From Theocolax elegans (taxonomy: Eukaryota; Arthropoda; Insecta; Hymenoptera; Cerocephalidae), in the NCBI GenBank assembly GCA_026168455.1, contig CM047428.1, forward strand, positions 20,426,759-20,490,758: a stretch of 64,000 bases of DNA, read 5' to 3'. The position numbers and the translations under genes were made by a program. The notes under the pieces were generated by a model that saw only the letters and a list, made by a program, of their open reading frames with translations, was not told where the DNA came from and did no database searches. Positions 58,177-64,000 of this stretch are shown here, in pieces. Positions within the stretch are counted from its first letter, which is position 1. Each line of letters begins with the position of its first letter.

Positions 58177-59194
58177 GTGAGTCATTAACCCTCGATTATT
58201 ATTTACATTGGTTATTCCATTGGTCTACACAACCCATAGACCTACGGAACAAAAACAAAGTAGAAGAAAAAGGGATATGTTTTATTTATTCGTCCGTGAA
58301 TCCAGGATATTTGACTTTGAAATATTTCCGGGGAATATGTGTGACGGGTATCGACATTTACCCCCATATCCACCGGAAAATGAGAAGCGATCCGGGAATA
58401 TTAGAAATTTCATTTCTCGGTTCGTGCGTTCTTTTTTTTATACCTGATATACATTCTTGTCTCGAATTTTTCCTTTTTTTTTATCATCTCCGAGTGTTCG
58501 ATTCGACATTTATTCGATGGTATTTAATAATATAGGAGACACGTTTGTTCGAGCGTTAAATTTAAGATGAACGTCAATGTTAATCGGAAAATTCAAATTT
58601 CTTGCGTTTACAATTATTTTTGATAAACTCAGGGTATAATTTTTGTGTTTGGAAAATTTATGATAATTGAAGGAATGCATATACATTAAAATATAAAGAA
58701 TAATAGATTATATCGTTTTAAAAATTTAAATTTCCCCCGTTTCAACATTTTTAATTTTTCTTTTTTTTATCAATGTGATTTATTTTACCATGTACATTTT
58801 CAATCAAAAATGTTTTTATTGGATAAATGGATTTAATAAATGCGTGGTATAAATGTTAAGTTAGGATATATCAAAGCAATTGGATGAAGGTATATTTTAC
58901 AGTGCGATAATTTAGATCAGTGTTCCAAAATAACCAAAAATTTTATCACAAAAAATTTGAATTATGGGAACGATGATAATTCTGTAAATTATAAATTTAA
59001 AATATTTATCAAATTTCAGCGAACTAATCGTATTGAAATTTACATGGTAAAGTTTCTAGACATAATCAATCCCAAACTCACAGTGTGATAAATCAGTACA
59101 GTTTTCCCAAAACCTAATAAAATTTTAGCGCAGAAAATTTGAATTTTTCTTTGCTCCCCGAAGTTTAGATAACTGAAAATTTTGTTAAAAACGC

Positions 59195-59400
59195 ATTTAG
59201 TTTGACGTCAGTAATTATGCTCATTACGATTCGTTATTCCCGCATATCGACTTCCGAGAATGCGCAAGTGGCGCCAAACTCAGTTGGTATAAGTAGAGTT
59301 TAACGTTCCTTATGCAAATGATACTGCTCTAGTCGCGGTAATTTGACGACCGATTCTTTCCAAAGCCAATTTGTCGAGTAGACTTTTCCCAAAGCTGTTA
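59195..59400. promoter_or_regulatory. Candidate cis-regulatory patch in sfl intron
   Basis: Non-repetitive, CpG-containing DNA with a perfect CRE-like TGACGTCA near 59203 and an octamer ATGCAAAT near 59319. Single words of 8 bp are weak evidence. Conservation would decide. Confidence 0.25.
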
Positions 59401-60879
59401 ATTAAAATCAATTGCCTTATCCCAAGATATTTCGATTTTATCGTTGCCTAGAATATATACACATACAAACCTGAGATTCTGGAATTAGAGTCGCTTTATA
59501 CTTTTTGCCAGCTGAACGATTTTTTTTGTCTTCGTCTTCTTCATTCGATGTTTATGCTTGATCAATAGACGTTCGACCAAACAATTCGAGCGATGAATTA
59601 CAAAGTGTTGTCAAACGCGGATTCGTAATTTGCTTTTTAAGAATCTCAGAAGGAGATCCGAGCTCATTTGGTATTTGTAAGGGATTACATCGATTTATAT
59701 TCGAAACTTTATTGGCGGTCTGAGTTATATTCGGAATCGGGTACGCCCTCGCATTTCCAAACAAGATTGAATAATCTGCCCTCGTGCCCGGGATCGTGAA
59801 CGAAATTTGCTGCATTCGCTCGCGCGCGCGAATAATTTATTTCGCAAAATAAAATTGAATATTTGGATTATTCAATTTTTCGCTGGATCCCGCGCACCAC
59901 CGAATAAAACACCGCGTAATCTCCTTACACACGCATTGTAATCGAGATAATGATTTTTAAATAATTCACACTTTGGGTGCGACATTCGAGTGTAACGAAA
60001 CGAAGGTAAATTTACTAATCATTCGATGTATAATCTCGTGATCGTAAAATTTGAGAAAACCCCACCGTAAAATGGAATTTCGGTAATCTATCGGTCATAC
60101 ACATATACACCGAGGGTAAGAATCAATCTGGAAGGAAGAAAAAAAAAAGAGGACTAGCCTTCACTAAATTGAAAGAGCAGATACCCGTTTAGGCTCTTGG
60201 TACTGCTGAAATTGGTAATCCAATAAAATGAGAAGGCGCAATTTTACAGTGACTTCTCGGTAATTCCTCGGTGGAATACGAGCAATCCGATCTGTCGCTT
60301 TATATCGCCCGTAAACCTAAGCCAACCACTGCCAGATCCAACCAGTTATACAGCCCCTTATCCCGTTAAGCCTTTTTCCTCTATCTCTCTCTCTCTCTTT
60401 CTATCTCTCTCTTTGTCTATCTGTCTTTCTCGTTCAGTATTGCTTCTATTTCGTCTCGTCTTCTTCGTAGGAGGATGATAAAAACGTGCGTGTCGACCTC
60501 GAGTCGTATAGATGAGCTGCTGACTTACTTTGCATTCGATTTGCATTTTTGCTTGCCTTCGAACGTAAACTCGTTCATTCGCAATATTGATTTGCGATTG
60601 TGGATAAGTGATGTTTCTCTCGTTTCTTTTTTTTCAGATGTTTTCTTTTGAAAGGTTCACTCTGCACGATGCGAGAGAAAGAGAGAATAAAAAAGTATGC
60701 AGATATTTTTGATCGAAAGTACATGTTCATTATTTTACGATACGCCGAGTTTGTTTTCCTGCGAAAAAGAACGTTAACGTTGCATACTTGATCAGAACTC
60801 GCATGTTTCATTTTTACAGCGTTGCAATTTAGTTTTCATGCGTTTTTCAAAGTTGTGTAAATATTTTTCAAAACGTACA

Positions 60880-61850
60880 TCATATTCTGAAGAATCTGTC
60901 TCATGAGATGAAGAAGATTCTACCACGACTAATGACAAAAAAATTGAATATGTCTCTGGAGGATATAAAAAGTTTGTTGATGCGTGAATACAATTGTTCT
61001 TCAAAAACATACATCTTCTAAAGTATCACCAAGTGAAGAATCTTTTAACTTGACCAATGGTAGACAAAATAGAATGAAACTCATTCAAATACGTACAATT
61101 TGTGAAGATGAACATTGCTAATTAATAAAGACACATTAATATAATTTTTCAACAAAATACAATTAAATTCTAAAGAATCGTCCTCACCAAACAACATAGA
61201 TCCCATTTTGATCGACAAAAAAAGAGATGAATAAAAGAGTATCAAATATTCAGGATCATAAACAATGTGCAACTCCACACAATCAAATTTTGAAAAATCG
61301 CTTACGCCAAATGAAGACTACTCTGTCCTAATGAACGATAAAAAAGTAGTATACATCTGTTTATCAATATCAATAACAACTTCTTCGTAATTCAATACAT
61401 TTCTGGACGATAAAATAGTTACATGATCAGAGAATAATCGCAAAATATCTGAACACGTAAACAATCTTCAAATTCATACCATTAGCTTCTTCATAGTCAT
61501 CCACACCAAATAACGAATATTTCATTCTGATCGATGACACACGCCCACATTTACATCTCTTACCTTCAAAACGCAAAAATATAAACGTCATAATCACAGC
61601 AAATAAAGAAGATTTCTATTATGATAAATGGTAAAGAAAAAGGATGAATCTTCTTCAGAGATACAAAATCATCGAAATAATTCACGATTATAAACGATCA
61701 TCAAATTCTGAATAATCACCAAATGGATAAAAATATCTGAACACGTAAACAATCTTCATAATTCATACCATTAAGTTCTTCATAATCATCGACATCAAAT
61801 AACGAAAATTCCATCCTGATCAATGGCGTGCACAGACCCACCTACACATA
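60880..61850 (+). repeat. Decayed tandem array, period about 130-150 bp
   Basis: A word of the form TC(A/C)CCAAATAACGAATATTT followed by CATTCTGATCGATG-CA and GATGAATA recurs near 60895, 61023, 61180, 61305, 61500, 61597 and 61790. Two units are much closer to each other: 61443..61535 and about 61733..61830 share AAAATATCTGAACACGTAAA and CAATCTTCA, then ATTCATACCATTA. Confidence 0.65.
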
Positions 61851-62676
61851 CAAAATGCGTGAACATAAACGTCAAGGAGGTTAAACGAAGTGACCTCTCC
61901 CATCTACCTACGGAATGTAACGTAACTTTTGCGTATCTCCATGGGACGTTAACTTCAAGGTGAAGTATTATATACCACGTATCCGCCGGCTAGAGAGAAA
62001 GAGGAAGCTTAAAACCGCCCGTTAGAGGAGATTATGTAGTGCTGCTACTTCGAAGGGGTGAGATTCGAAGGGTTGACATTCTTGGCAACGACGTGCAAGG
62101 AAAACCTACTCCCATCTAGTGGAATATTCAAAAGGGTAGAAGAGATCTAATGGATTGTTCCGTTTAATTGTTTATCGTCGTACATTCCCATCCCCCTATA
62201 AAAAACAAAAGAAACGTCGTGAATCGTTTGAAATATCTCGCGTTAAAAATGTATACAAGATAACGTTAAACACCACTTACACATCCATTTACATTTTTAA
62301 TTACGTAGCCAACGTGTCTCGTAAAACAAAAAAAATGACGCAGAACGACGACAGTTGAAGAGATAGAGATAGGAGAAAGGACGTACGAAGAAAAATATGA
62401 CAAATGAAAGGAATGAAAAATTAAACTCAAAATGGTACAAGACAATGGTAGTGGAAAAACAGGGAACAATGAAATAATAGCGAAATTCGTACATAGCGAG
62501 GCCGAAACGAGAAAGACAATGGATAGAAAAAAGATAACAATAACATTCTGGGGAATATGCGGAATAATTGGAGTGCAGGTGATAACGGAATACGATGTGA
62601 TAAAAATGAAAATCTTGACGACAATATATACCAAACGAATGGAAATTATAAAGTTTCTTTTAATATCAACGACGAA

Positions 62677-62690
62677 TATACAGGGTGTCG
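62677..62690 (+). repeat. Solitary TATACAGGGTGTCG transposon-type end
   Basis: It matches the terminal word of the short MITE at 39757..39851. No partner end is visible nearby, so it is a remnant or a chance match. Confidence 0.4.
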
Positions 62691-63116
62691 AAAATGTGAC
62701 GGAACGAAGTACATCAGTACAAAATTAATTTTTTTTCTTTTTTTTTTTATATAATCCTTTACATTCTCCCGGAAGAGGAGAAGAAGCCTAAACAACAAAA
62801 ATTCAACAAATTTTCATTAGGAGAGCTTTGGTTGATAATGCTATTACTAAAATATGCAAAATGCAATATAACCCTCGGTAAAAAAATAGAGAAGAAGAAG
62901 GAGAAGAAGAAGAAGGGAAAAGGAAGCTCTCGCGTTGTAATCTACACGCAAAAGAGCTTAGGAAACTTCCTCTTCCTCGGTCCGTTTACCCGATCAAATA
63001 ATAATCATGTTATATTATAATGCGTCCTCGGGCCGTGTCTTTCGGGAATTCAGATTCCGGAGGGCTTTTAGGGTTGCACCAACTATGGACGATGTTATAA
63101 ATTCAGGTCCTGGGTG

Positions 63117-63119
63117 TAC

Positions 63120-63156
<37 letters not shown>
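63117..63156 (+). repeat. Compound (TA)n(GA)n microsatellite
   Basis: About eleven TA units pass directly into seven GA units, the mirror of the run at 25422..25456. Confidence 0.92.
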
Positions 63157-64000
63157 CCTCTCGAGGAACTTTTTGTTCGAACGATGTTGTTAGTTGTTTG
63201 AGAAAATTTCTTCGTACTTACCATCTGTGTGGGTAACATTTGTTGATTCGACCTTCCCTTTTTTTGGAGAGGGCTTTTTTCAGTTTCAATATACGAGATC
63301 TTTTGGTCGATTAGGAAATTATAAGTGTGGAGATTGATATTTTTTTTTTAGTTTTTGTTTTTTGATGGTATACTGTAAAGTATAAATATTGACAGATATA
63401 TAGTATTGAAAAATTTGTACTTTTGAAAACGTGAGGACTGCATGTTTTTAGCAGGGTAAAATATTTTAAAACAGCAAGTAATGATTAGTTAACTTTTATG
63501 TGTGAATAAAATATTAAAATAATAAATTTTTTAACTTCACGTTATAATTATTTAATATTTTGAGGTTAACATTCACTTTGTATTTTCGAAGGTGTTAAAA
63601 TTCAATTTTATTTTAAAACATACCAAAAAAAACATTGAAAATTTCTATTCGAAAAATATGTAATACTCGAATTTTAAGTGCAATTGTCGATTTACACATT
63701 ATGCCATCAAATTTTGCACATTAGGATTTGGAATGTAAGATAACAATTTTTTTTGTTACTGAGATCGAAAATAAGTGATTTTTAAAAAATAGATTATTAT
63801 CTCGAAATTTGGAAAACAACTCGTTAAATATTGGGATAAATTCTCATTCGTTTTTATTGCCGAAATTTCGAATATTCGTTTCGAAAAATTTTCTGTATGA
63901 TATGGTAAAGAAATGTTTGAATGAATAAGAAACGTTGAAAAAGCATACAATTTTGCGTCAAGTTTTTTAATATCTGTTGTCGTATTTGTCGTATGTTGTA

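Larger units (their letters stand above)
58177..64000 (+). other. sfl: Start of the next sfl intron (at least 5.8 kb)
   Basis: It opens with GTGAGT. No downstream segment matches the continuation expected for the NDST luminal domain, so the next exon must lie past the window edge. Visible inside are a POU-type octamer ATGCAAAT near 59319, a (CT)n-rich patch near 60380..60430, a decayed array at 60880..61850, a TATACAGGG end at 62677..62690 and a (TA)n(GA)n run at 63117..63156. Confidence 0.7.

Noticed and set aside
62432..62754. Two overlapping plus-strand frames of 98 and 65 codons
   Set aside because: Purine-rich composition lowers stop frequency. The two frames and an opposite-strand frame coexist, and no domain is visible.

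Overview
The window looks like insect nuclear DNA, most likely from a hymenopteran. It is very AT-rich, has canonical GT-AG introns, and is crowded with (CT/GA)n, (TA)n and (TG/CA)n microsatellites, a Penelope-like retroelement, a tRNA-derived SINE and many short fold-back (MITE-like) elements. The order is an inference. No ribosomal RNA and no complete gene is visible. A 100-N scaffold gap lies at 638..737.

The only cellular gene I can support is the 5' part of sulfateless (sfl), the insect heparan sulfate N-deacetylase/N-sulfotransferase (NDST), on the + strand. The first coding exon (10005..10171) encodes a short cytosolic tail and a type II signal anchor. It ends in a canonical donor in phase 2. 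The next coding exon (57979..58176) starts in the matching phase after a good acceptor. It carries a segment I recognise as the start of the NDST luminal domain (IDPKVLVFVETLYSRLG). A 47.8-kb intron separates them. The catalytic domains lie beyond the right edge, so 58177..64000 is the start of the next intron. A likely 5'UTR with an upstream ORF precedes the first coding exon (about 9434..10004).

The giant intron is not featureless. From left to right it holds a tRNA-derived SINE (10416..10630) and a GC-rich possible alternative promoter (11160..11450). Next is a roughly 135-bp tandem array interrupted by a Penelope-like element (11591..14992, 13-bp target duplication). That element is two head-to-head 5'-truncated copies, so it forms a palindrome with 1.1-kb arms, and each arm carries a hammerhead-ribozyme-like motif. 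Further along are fold-back elements, including two flanked by TTAA, and several different decayed tandem arrays. A dispersed family of about 145-bp monomers is marked by a GTAGATCCCTGTAATTTGGG-type motif and occurs in orientation blocks between about 26.6 and 57.5 kb. Short GC-rich islands between the repeats could be regulatory, but the sequence alone does not prove this.

Upstream of sfl (1..9433) I see no gene, only AT-rich DNA, a TA-flanked fold-back MITE (4902..5318), a small inverted repeat and a decayed tandem array (8310..9320).
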